Part shown: positions 1-11,632 of the stretch, piece after piece
Layout: each line of letters opens with the position of its first letter
How positions within the stretch are numbered: the first letter of the stretch is position 1
NCBI GenBank assembly: GCA_019095985.1
Contig: CM032659.1
Location: 18,090,153-18,154,152 of the forward strand
Reading direction: 5' to 3'
DNA length: 64,000 nucleotides
Source of the DNA: Streblospio benedicti
Lineage: Eukaryota > Annelida > Polychaeta > Spionida > Spionidae
Position numbers and translations under genes: made by a program
The notes under the pieces: model-generated
Seen by the model: the letters and a program-made list of their open reading frames with translations, nothing else
Database searches by the model: none
What the model was told of the DNA's origin: nothing

Positions 1-471
1 ATCTTAAGCAAATACAAGTAAAATAGTAGTAAGTAAAACACAAACGAAGCGAAACACAAACTTCACATAAAAGGAACGCTGTTTTGAAACACCGAGTGGA
101 CTCGGTGACTGTTGATCATGTTGTAAGGTCATCTGCGGAGTGGAATGGGCTTGAAATATTTGAGACAGGGTAGACCCTGAAAGTTTGATTCTATCTTAAA
201 GGGCAATATCCAGGCAGGCTCCATTACAACAAACAGTATACTCGTCAACACCATGCGTGATCCTTTCCCCCATCATTATATATGTGTATGTCTATTCCAT
301 TTTACTTCCACTTTCATGTTTTAACTACATGTATGTGCAATTCTTTTTACAACTTATTGGCAGCATTGATATGCCTGTGATAAACGAAATAAATCAAACC
401 AAATAAAGAAAAACAACAACACACGAATGCAGCCGATCGCCGGTCGCGTGGCAAAACGAGAGGTTAGTGAT

Positions 472-607
472 AGATATAAGAATTTAAAGATTCCAACAGA
501 AACCATTTGGACTCATATTTTGACGAGACTTGCGAAAAGAGCGAAAGTCTCGCCAAAATGTGAGTCCAAGTGGTTTCTGTTTGTATCTTTAAATTCTTGT
601 ATATATC
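472..607. repeat. Long near-perfect hairpin (136 bp)
   Basis: Arms of about 63 nt (472-534 and 541-607) are almost exact reverse complements, sharing ATTTAAAGAT, ACAGAAACCA and TTGGACTCA blocks, with a loop of only about 6 nt. It may be a foldback MITE or a hairpin RNA precursor. No protein is expected. Confidence 0.9.
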
Positions 608-907
608 ATGAATGAAGAAACCCAAGATGAGAGAAGTGTTCATTCTTTGAGAGGTTAGTGGTCACCAGGCCGCCAGTGTGGTCAATATTACCAGGTACAT
701 CACGCTCAAGCATGATAAATAAGGAAGTCGTGTTGAACAACAAGACGCTCTGTTTCGCATGGTGGTTGAATTGGTACCTTGTCGGTGAATTGATGGTCAG
801 ATTGGAGTGAAGATGGAGATACGTTTGGAGGGTAGAAACCGGATATCATGGATTAAGGAGGTTGTCACGATACAAATATAAGGGGGAATGACACAGGGAT
901 CCCGAGG

Positions 908-1074
908 GCCATGTTTCACTATATTTTGACACCTAATCTCCATGGTCCACTATAATTTCTCGTGTTCCATGTTTCATTATGAAAGTGACCCCAAGCAGAT
1001 AATTTTGAACACATTTATCAGCAATTCTTATGATCCATGTTCAACTATATTTGCCCCCATGTTCCACTATCCTG
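908..1074 (+). repeat. Degenerate CCATGTTYCACTAT repeats
   Basis: Five imperfect copies of CCATGTTYCACTAT occur at about 909, 941, 967, 1035 and 1061 with irregular spacing. The origin is unclear. It may be a decayed minisatellite. Confidence 0.6.
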
Positions 1075-1708
1075 TGTTTATTCTATTGTACGTATTTCCT
1101 TAATATTTTATTTTGTTCAGTTTAAGATAAGGCACGGTAAATGATATCTGTATAAAAGCAAATTATGCGTATATTATGTTGCTGTTCGTTATTTTGGATA
1201 TTTATATTTCATTGTCATTTTCTATAGTATTGCCAATGTTCTTGTGATTGATAAAAGGGTTTATTTGCAGAGCATAAATGCTATTTTTCTTGTCTATACT
1301 TGGTGTTTATAAATTGAGCTTTGGCGGTAAACTGAAGAAGATCCGGGAAGGATTGAAAGCTATCGAGGTATTGCTATAAAAATGGCACAAGATTGAAGCG
1401 TAAACGTGTACATTAAATTGAGCTTTTGCATTATCTAATATCTCACTAGATCTTGTGTACTGGTTTTGAATTTCGCTGGTAGAAAAATACACTGTTGTTT
1501 GACGTCAAAGAAGAATTTGGCACAAACTTTCTGTAATTTCTGCTATTACTATACTTACAAAATGTATGTGTTTAAAATATGTTACTGGTTTTACAGCATA
1601 CTGTAATAATTGTAATGTAGATCTATCAATTATGTACTTTTAGTGAAAACTTATCTCTGTGTACATGTTTTGCAATATAAAACATAACATAGACATTATT
1701 TTAAGTAA

Positions 1709-2284
1709 AAGATTTATTGGATATAATTGTGTCATAGACACATCCTGAGCAATAATGAAAAAAAAAAAAACAAGTTACATTTGATAAGTACAACCATGGC
1801 AGTATTACCATGTACAAATACATTTTTATACAAAGTACAATAAAAATTACTTTCATAGTCAGCATAGAATAAAACAAAAACAAATATTACATATTATACA
1901 ATATTCAATAAAAAGATAGATCATAGTCATACGATTACAACCTTATGGTCAGTTCCCTGTTGGGGTTCTCATCCTTTGTATAAAACATAATATGTATAAA
2001 ACACTATGTACTTTTAGTACGAAATAAAACAAACAACATAAAAATGTCACATTTTGTATTCTATGTTGTTCTGTCTATGTTATGATTAGGGCTCTGTAGA
2101 GACGAAAAGCTTAAATAAAACCTTTTAGAACAAATGTTGACCATATTTATGTGTTTGGAGATTATGATAGCATAGACAGAACAACATAAAATACAAAATG
2201 AGACCTTATGCTATGTATAGGATACATGAAATTAGTAATATAAAACTGTCAATTTAAACCTCCACATTATATTTTGCATCCAAT
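1709..2284 (-). other. Putative 3' UTR of the cyclin gene
   Basis: This stretch runs from the cyclin stop codon to the first AATAAA on the minus strand (TTTATT on the plus strand at about 1709-1714). It is AT-rich and contains the inverted repeat at 2047-2203. The extent is inferred from the polyadenylation hexamer only. Confidence 0.4.
2047..2203. repeat. Inverted repeat in cyclin 3' UTR
   Basis: Arms at 2047-2085 and 2164-2203 pair over about 39 bp with roughly four mismatches. Both share the core TATGTTGTTCTGTCTATG. The loop is about 78 nt. If transcribed with the cyclin 3' UTR it would form a strong stem. It may be a small MITE or a structured UTR element. Confidence 0.85.
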
Positions 2285-3421
2285 TCAAACAAGCTCAGCG
2301 GCCTCTCTCTTTCTCTTCCTGTTGGGGACAGCATTGAGCAGTGCGGGGTCAGCCAGTGTCCTCACTACCTCTGTGTCCAGCCCCTCCCAGTCACTGATGC
2401 TCCTGTGTTTACCCCGGGCGGCCTGGTACGGCCCCCTTTCGGACCTCAGAAGAATGATGGCCACCACCGCCACACACGGCAGCAGGTCTGTCTCTTGGTA
2501 GCCGAAAATCTTCTGCAGCTCTGGTGACCACATGCTCCGGCCACCGGTGTCAGCATCGTTGTTTATGTTATTATCATCGCCACCATCCTCAACAATCATC
2601 ATATCGTCATCGTCGGGGCTAACATCAGCAGCACTGCCATGGCCGCTATCTTCTTCACTATTGCTATGATGGTCGCTACCGTCCATATCATCATCGCTAA
2701 CGTCACTAAACTGGCCACTCTTGCACGCATCACTGTCATCCGAACTATCCGCTTCATCGTTCTCCGGATAGCCATATTCTCCTATTATTTTGCCAACAAC
2801 GTACAAGCAGCTAGCAGCCACCATTGACGCAGGGAACTGGGCCATTCTATAGTCGTGGAGCGTGAGGTCGAGCAGGAAGTTGGCCAAGTCCCATACACAG
2901 CTGCTGCCTGTGATGATGTGATCCTCTGGAAGGGAGTTGATCAATGCAGGGAGGAAGTCCGTGGGTAGAGGCCTGTATATCTGGAAGTCCAGCACTGCCA
3001 GTACCAAACGTTCCATGTGCAGGACTTCCTCGGGCTCATGACCATTAGGTTTGAGCCACTCTCGGTCCAGCATGTCCAGAACGGCGTCGATGGATCTATT
3101 ACTAGTTGTATTCTCTTCGACTTTCACGGCGATGAGGAGGCACGCGATGCTGAGCGGGAATTTTGTGTCTGGCCACACGAGATGCCGGACAACAAAGGCG
3201 TCCAAGAGGTGGGCGGCGAGGTGGAGAGACGCCTGCCCCAGGCCCAGAGCGTTGTGGATCGCTGTCAAGCGGTCAATCAGCTGGGAGCGCTGGGAGAAGG
3301 TCAGGCCGGTGCCCTGGAGAAAGTTGTAGGGCAGCACGTGCTTCTGCTCCTCCTGCTGGATGTGCCTCAGTTTAGTCAGCTGGGCTTCCTCAGGGGCGTA
3401 GCTGGCGTCGTAACGATCCAT
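2285..3421 (-). CDS. Cyclin-box protein, cyclin J-like, with acidic insert
   Basis: One open frame of 378 residues. Residues about 42-150 form a cyclin N-box: 'AAHLLDAF' (69-76), 'CLLIAVKVEEN' with the conserved CDK-contact Lys at 100, and 'LHMERLVLAVLDF' with the matching Glu at 137. Residues 152-215 and 296-326 look like the C-terminal fold, including 'LLDLTLHDY' and 'PASMVAASCL'. These resemble cyclin J as I recall it (AxxLLDxF, LLHMExLLL, LxDYxxLxxxPSxVAAAC), so a nuclear CDK-partner role is inferred. An Asp/Ser/Glu-rich insert of about 75 residues (220-293) splits the second fold. The tail has a basic NRKRKRE stretch (367-373) that could be a nuclear signal. The ATG at 3421 has a good context (gaggccATGG). 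A splice-acceptor-like tract ends at 3436, so an upstream non-coding exon is likely. A polyadenylation signal candidate lies at about 1709-1714. It could instead be another divergent cyclin. Confidence 0.85.
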   Translation of the reverse strand: MDRYDASYAPEEAQLTKLRHIQQEEQKHVLPYNFLQGTGLTFSQRSQLIDRLTAIHNALGLGQASLHLAAHLLDAFVVRHLVWPDTKFPLSIACLLIAVKVEENTTSNRSIDAVLDMLDREWLKPNGHEPEEVLHMERLVLAVLDFQIYRPLPTDFLPALINSLPEDHIITGSSCVWDLANFLLDLTLHDYRMAQFPASMVAASCLYVVGKIIGEYGYPENDEADSSDDSDACKSGQFSDVSDDDMDGSDHHSNSEEDSGHGSAADVSPDDDDMMIVEDGGDDNNINNDADTGGRSMWSPELQKIFGYQETDLLPCVAVVAIILLRSERGPYQAARGKHRSISDWEGLDTEVVRTLADPALLNAVPNRKRKREAAELV

Positions 3422-3520
3422 GATGGCCTCGGCACGAGCTACAAGTGTAAAGAGACAATGTTAGCAACGAGCATATGAATGTGGCTGGTCGATCAGCTGT
3501 AATAAATTATGATAATTATT

Positions 3521-3544
3521 TGCGCATGCGCATAGCGTATAAAA
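3521..3544. promoter_or_regulatory. NRF1-type palindrome and TATA-like box
   Basis: TGCGCATGCGCA at 3521-3532 is a perfect NRF1-like palindrome about 100 bp upstream of the cyclin ATG. TATAAAA on the plus strand follows at 3538-3544. It may be an alternative cyclin promoter or a divergent promoter. No recognisable plus-strand gene follows. An unspliced minus-strand leader from here would contain a short upstream ORF. Confidence 0.4.
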
Positions 3545-3795
3545 CCCCGACCTGCTTTTGAAAGAAGCCACATTAAAAATTGACTCGGGCACTTTGCTAA
3601 AGTCGAATTTTTGTACATGTGTATTTTTGGTAGTTAGGATATTGGTAGGGGACATGTATACTAAGTTTATTACTTATGTTTTTTCCCGGTACACAGTCGC
3701 TTTGCCGATTATGTCACTGGATAGAGTTTATTGCGTGTAAACAAAACAAAAACATATATTAAACGTGTAAATATATTCATTTGATTTCATATGTC

Positions 3796-4146
3796 ATAAA
3801 GATTGATTAATTTTGTAAAAATCCATTTGAAGCTTGTTGTCTGAATTTTTCGGACATATTTTCATGTCCATCTTCTGATACTTCCTTCTGTTTCTAGACG
3901 GCAACCCGTGACATTGAAGAAAGTCAGTCAGTGGTTGTTGTTCTGAGACTTAGGGGAGCGAAAGACCACAACTCGTGCCCACGAACCACCTACCATAGCA
4001 AACACTGACTGACTTCCTCAAATGTCACGTACTGTCACCTAGTGACAGAAGGAACTCTCAGAAGTTCATGGAAAAATGTCCGAAAATATTCAGACAGTAA
4101 ACCCAAAAGCTTGCATTTTCACAACATTAATCAATCAGTCTTTATA
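3796..4146. mobile_element. MITE with about 150-bp terminal inverted repeats
   Basis: The left half (from ATAAAGATTGATTAAT) and the reverse complement of the right half align over about 150 bp, including TGTCTGAAT, TTTTCGGACAT, TTCCTTCTG, CGTGACATT and AAGTCAGTCAGTG. This leaves only about 50 bp in the centre. There is no coding capacity. It lies inside the inferred first intron of the cyclin gene. The family was not determined. Confidence 0.85.
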
Positions 4147-7100
4147 AAATTAAACGTTAAAGTTTATTTATGTGCTTACAAAAGAAAATGTAACTAATAT
4201 TAACGTGACCACAGTATTCGAAGGTACAACTTACGCTGTCGGCTACCCGAATAATTGCCTTTAAACTAAATTGTTCCTTGCATTCAATATTGAACATTGG
4301 ACATCACTAACGTATCCCTACGAAGTCGCACGGTGTTCTTGCCGCTGAGTGACCATTGTATATGTAACTGGTCAGCAAAGTAGGCAGAACGCCAAGTGTT
4401 TACATGTAGGGCATTTTAGTATACAAAGTGTTAGCACGCCAACGTGTGCCCGATTGCGTAATGCCATTGCAGACAATATTGTTAGTACTTTGGAAGCGTG
4501 AATTTAATAGACACTTAACCAAACTGGGCCCAACATCATGAACATAATTACAATACTCAAAAAAGACCTATAAACAACTGGAATAAACACTTTGGTGTTT
4601 GTTATATTTTTGAATAAGTTTTCTTTCTATCCTATTTTAGTAACGAATATCCAACGAGTCATGCATGTATAAATTTGTTAAAACCTTTTTTTTATAACCA
4701 TAACATATAAATTAGGCCTCTTTAAAATTGGAAAACTAAATTTTGTAAATTAGGACTTGTTTGATAATGGACATCAAAATAGCATGCAAAGAAACCTAAT
4801 ATAAAAATGCGACAATATGCTAGGAATACATTCATATGAACTAATCATTACTTTTTCAAGGGCAGCTCACAATTTGTGACTTTCATTTTGCAAATAGACG
4901 GTCACAAAGTTCATGCGCAATAACTAGTTTGATGACTTAGTGTATAGAGCAGATAGGTCCCAATTAATGTACATCAAATGTGTGCCTAACCCTCAATCAA
5001 CGAATTGAACATAGGCCTACGATATGCAGCTTTTTTGCGAAATTTGCCTCAACCACTGTAAGCAGCTACTCCGCCACTTTACAAACTTTCATCGTGAACG
5101 GCGATATCGGTCATACACAGTCACCGTTAAGGTGAAGGTTTTTAGTGGATTGAAATTGATGCACAAATTTTGACAAGCCGAAAAAAGTCAAAATCACCTT
5201 CTCCAGAGAAGTGACAACAATTTTGGGCCAGAGCTATGCAGAAGTGTGCATTTAGACTGCATTAATCATGGAGCATAGTGAACAAGGTAACTTTTGGAAC
5301 TGATGCTTCTGTTTCATGCTCCCATTGCTTTAGATTGTAACCGCAGTGGCAGCACTTACGTTTAAGTTAAGCAAAAATACCCAAAATAGCCAGAAGTGCG
5401 CCATTCCCAACCGAAGGAGACATTCACTCCAAATTTGAGGCCAGATCACCTACGATCCACCTAAAATTGACTCTAAGCCTTGGGCATGTTCTTGAATATT
5501 TGGAGCTAGCATCTGCTCATTTCAGAAATGAGGGGTTAGACATACACCATATTCAAACAATCATTTATGCATCAACTAGAACACAAAATCCACTGCAAGA
5601 ACACCATCCAGTGGATATTTGATTCTTGACAGGAGTGTATTTTGGGAAGGACTTTTGCAGCAATTACATAAGTATCAATGGGACACATTACATGACTTTA
5701 TTCTGGCAGAAGGGGGTTTCCCTGGGCCACAGTTTTGTTATCACGACACCCAAATATTGGTCACTCGGTGTAATCACTACTTGGCGGTGATTTGGAGGTG
5801 AATTTTCGGAATGATATACTACAGATTGTAAACTGTTTTGGTGTTTTAGAGACACACACAAGTGTCTAAAGGGAGCAAATAAGAGCAACCGTCAATATAG
5901 AGGCGCGAAAAAGAATTCTCTATGTGCAGATTAGCTGGTCTCGAATTTGTCGAAATGTAATGAAAATTAACGATTTATCCTTATAATGTTAACACTGTCG
6001 CAACTTAGTACAAGATACACAAAACCATCTACCCCCTACAAATATAATCATCTGAAGTCCAAAACCTTTAAAAACCTAACTCGTACACAAAATAATGTAA
6101 GATTGTATATACAAAACTACCTTTATATATGATAAAAAGCAATTACCTTTCAAGAGTTGTTCAGTATAGGATGTCAGTCTCCGTTGTAGGAACAGCAATT
6201 CACTTTTAAAATAACTTCTAAATCCTTCGTTTGAGAGATGGCGCGACTTTGTGAACGATATGGGCTTCCAATGGGTTATGAAGATTCAATCGTGAATGTG
6301 AGGGTATTTACACCGGTAGGTCGTTCCCACCGACACATATCACCCGCTAGCTGACCTCTTGCCGCTGATTGGCTGAGAGATAGTCATGTGACCACTCCTC
6401 CATGGGTAAGGCTGAATGTGGCCTAACCCGTCTAACAGCACTGTAAGTAACTGCTAACTGATCTTAGCCGGTTAGGGCGTTAGACCAGAGTACAAATCTA
6501 ATTAAATATGACATTTTGTCTCCTTGAAGTATCCTTAAACAATACAATTTGTATGCTTAGCGTAATCAAAGCTTTAGCTACTGACATAGATGTTGACAGC
6601 ATGTTTAATTACCTTTAATTAGGACTAAAAACAACCTTTTGAGTTTAATTACATTTTAAACATAACTGAAGTCATTGTTGGTCAGATTATATATTTATCG
6701 CCATGTATTATATAAACAAAGAAGCACAATTTCTACAATTCGGAAGAAAATGGATTTGATGAATTTCGAATCACTAGCAATTCATATACAATAAGATATT
6801 TTACAAAGTGTTGTTGTCTTTTTCTGCTATTCAAAGTAAGCAACAATTATCACTGTTCACTGAAGTTTCAACATACGTAGCACTAGCACTGTTGACTGAC
6901 TTCGAGACTCCTTTTCAAACCTGTTCAAATCCACCATCTACCAACTGACTAATCAACATAAAATGATCTTCATGAAACAGTTGTCCTTCTGGCTTCTATC
7001 TCTTCCCTATAACACCGCATTATGCCATCATTTAGTTTATTACAAACATGTATATTTCATTTCTATGGCTCCGTTCAACCTAATTTATTTATCCTTAGTT

Positions 7101-8504
7101 ATTCAATTTCAAAGCCATTAAAAGGGATTACACATATTTAATATTTCGTAATTGGTGGGTGATGAGCAAAGCTACCTCACATTGCTCTGGTACTACATGT
7201 ATATGTTGAATAGAGACACGTCAGGCGAGTGAACGCTAATGTGATAGATAAGCATATCTCTATTATGGTAGCAATAATAATATTATATGCTGTATGCTCC
7301 TCAGGGAGTTGAGAAATATATAATGTGACAAGGATGCTGCCAACGACCTGGTGTAGATGTAAAGTCGCTAAAAGCGACAAAATTGTTCATTGCGACTGTA
7401 AATAAGAACATTTTACATAATTCCTCGGACGTAGACTTCTAATTAATCGGGGATAGAAAATTCAATTATTAAAGCTTTGATAATTACTTTGAATTTAAAT
7501 AGTTGTGTGTAATGTTGTGTTCAATATGTATAGATGTGTATGGGAACTGAAAACCCTTACAAGCGCGAAATTGGGTGCAGTGTTGCAAATTTCGTCGCTT
7601 CAGCTTTGTAGGAACAGCAACGTCAATACTATTCCCGTTATATTCATTCACAAACCGCACTTGATGTTAATTTGCTTACATTATATCAACCTTTCAAAGC
7701 AGAAACAATCCTCGGTGAAACTACAGCATTTCTATATGCGTATCCCCGAATCCTTGAATAGCACATGGCTATAGGAGCACCACTAGTATCATGACTTTAG
7801 TTTACACCACCCATATGTTGTTATTCAGCCCAATACGCTTTTCTATTATTGAATTGCAGTGACCGACATGTATCTGTATCGTGACCACGTCTGCAGAAAT
7901 TTCATGCTGGGTTTACGCGGCACTAGCGCTCGTGGCTGCCTGTTTAAGGGCATGTGGTGGTGATAGGCTTGAAAACGTTAGGAAGACGTAATAAAGAGGT
8001 ATGGCCAGAGATGTTTGATATGGTCCTGTTTGCTTGCGACCCGCGAGTATGGTTAGGGATGCTGTGCATTTGGCCAAGCTCGTTGTTCATAAAGGTGGAA
8101 CTGTGTTACACTTAGGGGCGGGGGTGTTTTGGTCAAGTTTCGGATTTTCTATATTCTTTGGGGTTCTAGGATCTTGTGTGGCGTTAAAAATACATAGCAG
8201 AGTTCACACTTTGATATTATATAATAAATGTTATTTTATGGCATATTTGAATAAATGTCGCGAATCACTTTGTAGATGTTCTGTGATTATGGGAATATCT
8301 TACGTGTATTCTAAATGTAACCAATAGAAATTCTTGCTGCGATTCTCTCTTTTGTATGAATATTTAAATTCATGACAAACAAAGAGTGCTGGTCTTAAAC
8401 GTTATTGCACAAAGTTCCAACTAGTCAAGTACAATACAGGGTGGGAAGCGGGGGGAGGGGGGGGCGATAGAACTTTTTACGGGCCCTAGCATATTGGGAG
8501 GGTC
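4147..8504. other. Gene-free AT-rich interval
   Basis: Apart from the promoter-like stretch at 6145-6375, I see no supported gene, RNA or named repeat here. The part up to 6146 may be the first intron of the cyclin gene. The 97-codon frame at 8034-8327 has no recognisable family. Confidence 0.5.
6145..6375 (-). promoter_or_regulatory. Candidate cyclin promoter and 5' UTR exon
   Basis: On the minus strand an inverted CCAAT box (ATTGG at about 6368-6372), an E-box-like GTCATGTGAC and a YY1-like GCGCCATCT are followed by about 100 nt without any ATG, ending in a donor AAAG|GTAATT (exon end 6147). Splicing to the acceptor-like tract ending at 3436 would join this exon to the cyclin ATG. The alternative is a promoter just upstream of the ATG, where a perfect NRF1-type palindrome lies at 3521-3532. 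This is inferred from motifs only. Confidence 0.35.
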
Positions 8505-8850
8505 GGAGGTATGTTTATTGATCTGTGATTTACTGTGCAAACACTATACCATATACATTTACTACTATTATATAGAAGGGTAACTAACGGGCACAAATAC
8601 AACTTGCGGGTTGGTTTACTGTCAAATGAAGCTAAAAATGTGGTAGATATATTCAAAGCGTGACTGCATAGGACTGTGTCAGCTTACTTTAATATTAAGT
8701 GATAAAGTATATGATAGAGCATAAATTTAGCCTGCAACAGATGCCCTGGCGCCGATGTTTTTTGTATCTCTTAGTTACCCTTCTATACAATAGTTGTAAT
8801 GTGTATGGTATAGTGTCTGTAAATCATTGAAATAAACACACCACATACCC
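8505..8850. mobile_element. MITE with about 65-bp or longer TIRs
   Basis: Arms around 8513-8600 and 8755-8840 are inverted copies sharing ACACTATACCATA and TATAGAAGGGTAACTAA. Weaker similarity extends outward past TTTATT. The interior of about 160 bp has no ORF. The ends are approximate. Confidence 0.8.
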
Positions 8851-9423
8851 CTCTCGTGATGCTAATAATCAGTATGAATCGATCAGACATCTGCTGTTGT
8901 AAATTTGAGCTCATTTTAGTTTCTATTCTTTGCTGCAATAATACACGATTTACCACAATTTCTGCAGCAGGTGAATAACCAGAGGCCTCTTGACGGTTAC
9001 ATTAGTAATCACTGCATGTTTTAAACATCTGATAAGGCGGCTTGATAATAGACGAATTAAGGAACATAGTACAATAGGTAATTTCTAGATATTAGAATAT
9101 ATGTATCATCTAAGGATAAACTCTTTAACCACATATACTATCCAATTGCCACAAAACTTCCGCTATCCAAGAAAGGTTTTATGAACTGAAAACATTTTAC
9201 CAACACCTTACAGGCCCGTAGAAACAGAATGGGATTGGTAAGGACATTTGAAAATTGTGGCCTAACTAATAATAAAATAAAAATTGAAATGAAAAATAAA
9301 AGAAGAATGAGAGCTATTCGTGTGTAAAATTGCCTGATCTATTATTCTCGATCTGTTCGTGAAATTAAAAAACAAAATAGAAATATGTAAATAAGGTACT
9401 GATGTTCATTCTTAATAACATGA

Positions 9424-9973
9424 ACTAAAAGCGATTTCCGAGTTACATGGAAAACTGAAAATAATTATTCTAAAAGTACTATTCAATATGCTAGTGCTAA
9501 TTTATGGAGAACTTTACCTACTGATGTTAAAATAGCTAAAACCTTTTTTACATTTATAAAAGACTATTCAAGGATTATTGTACAGGGGAATATAATTTAT
9601 AACTAGTTAAAATGTCACTTTTTTCAGTTTGTATTTTACACAAGTCATTGGCCTACTGTGACTTGTTGTTTCTATAACGTTTTAATCATTTTGTGAAACA
9701 AATGCTATTGTTAACTTATAATCATAAAGTATTATACACGTGGAGAGGAACTTGATAAGTAATCCACTTCTTTCCTGCCCAGCCATTTGCATTATTATTT
9801 ATTTGTAATTTTAAATGTTTTTGTGTTTTTATGATTATTGTAAATTGCATGAATTTTATATTGTTAATAATTTTTATACATATGGCTAATAAATAAATAG
9901 ATAGATAAATAAATGAATGAATGAACGAACGAACGAACAAACGAAACAAACAAAAAAATAAAAATAAGATAAG

Positions 9974-10036
<63 letters not shown>

Positions 10037-10039
10037 ATA
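9424..10039 (+). mobile_element. 5'-truncated LINE, 3' end with (TAAA)n tail
   Basis: An open frame at 9424-9606 translates to a typical C-terminus of non-LTR reverse-transcriptase proteins (CR1/L2/jockey-like): STIQYASANLWRTLPTDVKI then AKTFFTFIKDY, matching the S..YxxxxLWNxLPxxIKxAxxxxxFKxxLKxY pattern. A stop, an AT-rich 3' UTR and a long TAAA microsatellite (about 9887-10039) follow, as expected for a tail used in target-primed insertion. The rest of the element is missing upstream. The exact clade cannot be told from so short a segment. Confidence 0.65.
9887..10039 (+). repeat. (TAAA)n and related microsatellite
   Basis: Runs of AAAT, GATA and GAAC tetramers pass into a pure AAAT tract of about 70 bp, at the 3' end of the LINE fragment. 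Confidence 0.95.
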
Positions 10040-10423
10040 GCATTGTGATGTGTACTACGTTTATTTAATAATGATGCACGATGTTTAGCCTTTGTAGCTC
10101 TTTGTGACTTCCTACAAAATTAACTTTCATATACAGATACTCTTATTATATTCATTTCCTTGAATGTCCCATGTGCGGAAAATGTAAGAATCTGTGTCAA
10201 TAGCATGATAGTCTCATGCTGATGGGCTTTATGCCACTTTGTGCCACTGAAAAAGCGTTACTGGTTATGGCTAGTATTGGTATAGATTAGTTTTGTATGT
10301 AAGCATACTGTGAAATTCGAATCTATGCAGTGTTACAACTACAATGTATAACTATTTGTAATAGATGTCAAACATTTCATTGTTCAATGTGATGAAGCAA
10401 AGCAAAGCAGTAAAAGTAGTATT

Positions 10424-11028
10424 TTATTGGTAGAGTTCCTAAGAAACATTCCACAACTCGGCTAGAACAATGTACTATCAATAATCAGAACAGACGCGTT
10501 TGGCTGCAACGTTTATTCTTCTTTGGTGTGAGGTGGAAAACAAATAAAAAAGTAACCATAGAAACGACACACATTGCGTTGCCACTGATAAGATGTGAAC
10601 ATCAATAGATTATGAAAATATTGCAAAGTTAAAGAATAATACTAAAATGTATATAGAAGATCAACTGTTGTATACACAATTAAAACCAGCTTTGCAATTC
10701 ACATTTCCATTTGTTGTAATGCAAATGCATTGTCTGGGTTCTGCTCCAAAAGAAGAAGACTTTTTTGGTAGCTAATCAGCTAGCCATGCAATTGAATTGA
10801 CATATAAAATCCCATTTCACATCAAAGAATCAGTGATGATAATGATACAATATCTTGCAACTTGTACAGAGAATGTTCTAGCGTATGAAGACTAAGTCCA
10901 GGAACGATCAGCCTTGATCAGAGGAAACTGTCACTGTTTTCAGCCTTTATCACCGTGAAGAAGAGCGCCGGGTGCGTTGTGTTCGGACGGGATGTGTCGT
11001 TTGTGTTGATTGGTCCATTTGATGCAGT
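10424..11028 (-). other. Candidate 3' UTR exon of the PDF gene
   Basis: A strong minus-strand acceptor (TTCTTGTGTCTTGCAG) ends at 11029. Possible donors lie just after the PDF stop, ACGG|GTCAGT at 11612 or GTCA|GTGAGG at 11608, about 20 nt beyond the stop and so unlikely to trigger nonsense-mediated decay. AATAAA hexamers on the minus strand occur at about 10512-10517 and 10423-10428. The exon and its end are inferred, and the transcript might instead end unspliced. Confidence 0.35.
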
Positions 11029-11572
11029 CTGCAAGACACAAGAACATTGGTTTGTCATGAGTTGAAACACAGCCCGCAAATGGAGGGTGACAAGGCACAT
11101 AACATAACATAACATAACCAACTCAACAATCCCAAGAGATAAAAGACAATGTTATTGTGATTTCAATTGGAATACTAAGTAGCTGCGCGTTACAATTTGC
11201 AGTACTTACACACAGTGTGATATCAAAGCGGTATGCAATAACAATATTAATACAGTGAATTTGCTGTATTTGTAAAAAAACGAACTAAATTACCGAGAAC
11301 CATTTTTAGATAACATTTTCAATGACGGTGTGTAATCTGGATCTATAAATCTATGGACCCACCCCACCCCCAAATATCTAGAGAGTTTTTCTGTATCAAA
11401 TAAACGTCTGCCGCCTCCCAGCACCTTCCACCCTCTGCCACCCCTCCCAAAAACTAAAACCTACCCCCTTCTCCCACCTTCTCCCACCTTCGCCCACTAG
11501 CCTATACCCCACCCCAATACCTCAAATCACCAACACCCTTCCCCACCCTCCCACACCAATACCTCAAATCAA

Positions 11573-11604
11573 CCCCTCCCACTCCCTCCCCCAACCCCCG
11601 CCCC
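11573..11604 (-). promoter_or_regulatory. G-quadruplex-capable tract after the PDF stop
   Basis: Six C-runs on the plus strand give six runs of three to five Gs on the minus (RNA) strand, separated by 1-3 nt. The tract lies just downstream of the candidate donors. G-runs near a 5' splice site often act as splicing enhancers, and a quadruplex is possible. It is part of a pyrimidine-rich stretch at 11340-11600. Confidence 0.5.
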
Positions 11605-11632
11605 TCACTGACCCGTGCTGGCGGTGGCGGTG

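Noticed and set aside
89-106. 8-bp hairpin resembling a histone mRNA stem-loop
   Set aside because: The sequence CACCGAGT/ACTCGGTG does not match the conserved histone stem-loop and no histone gene is present.
3017-3478. 153-codon plus-strand frame
   Set aside because: Antisense shadow of the cyclin coding region.
8034-8327. 97-codon plus-strand frame with a hydrophobic stretch
   Set aside because: There is no recognisable family, signal or splice context. It is compatible with chance.
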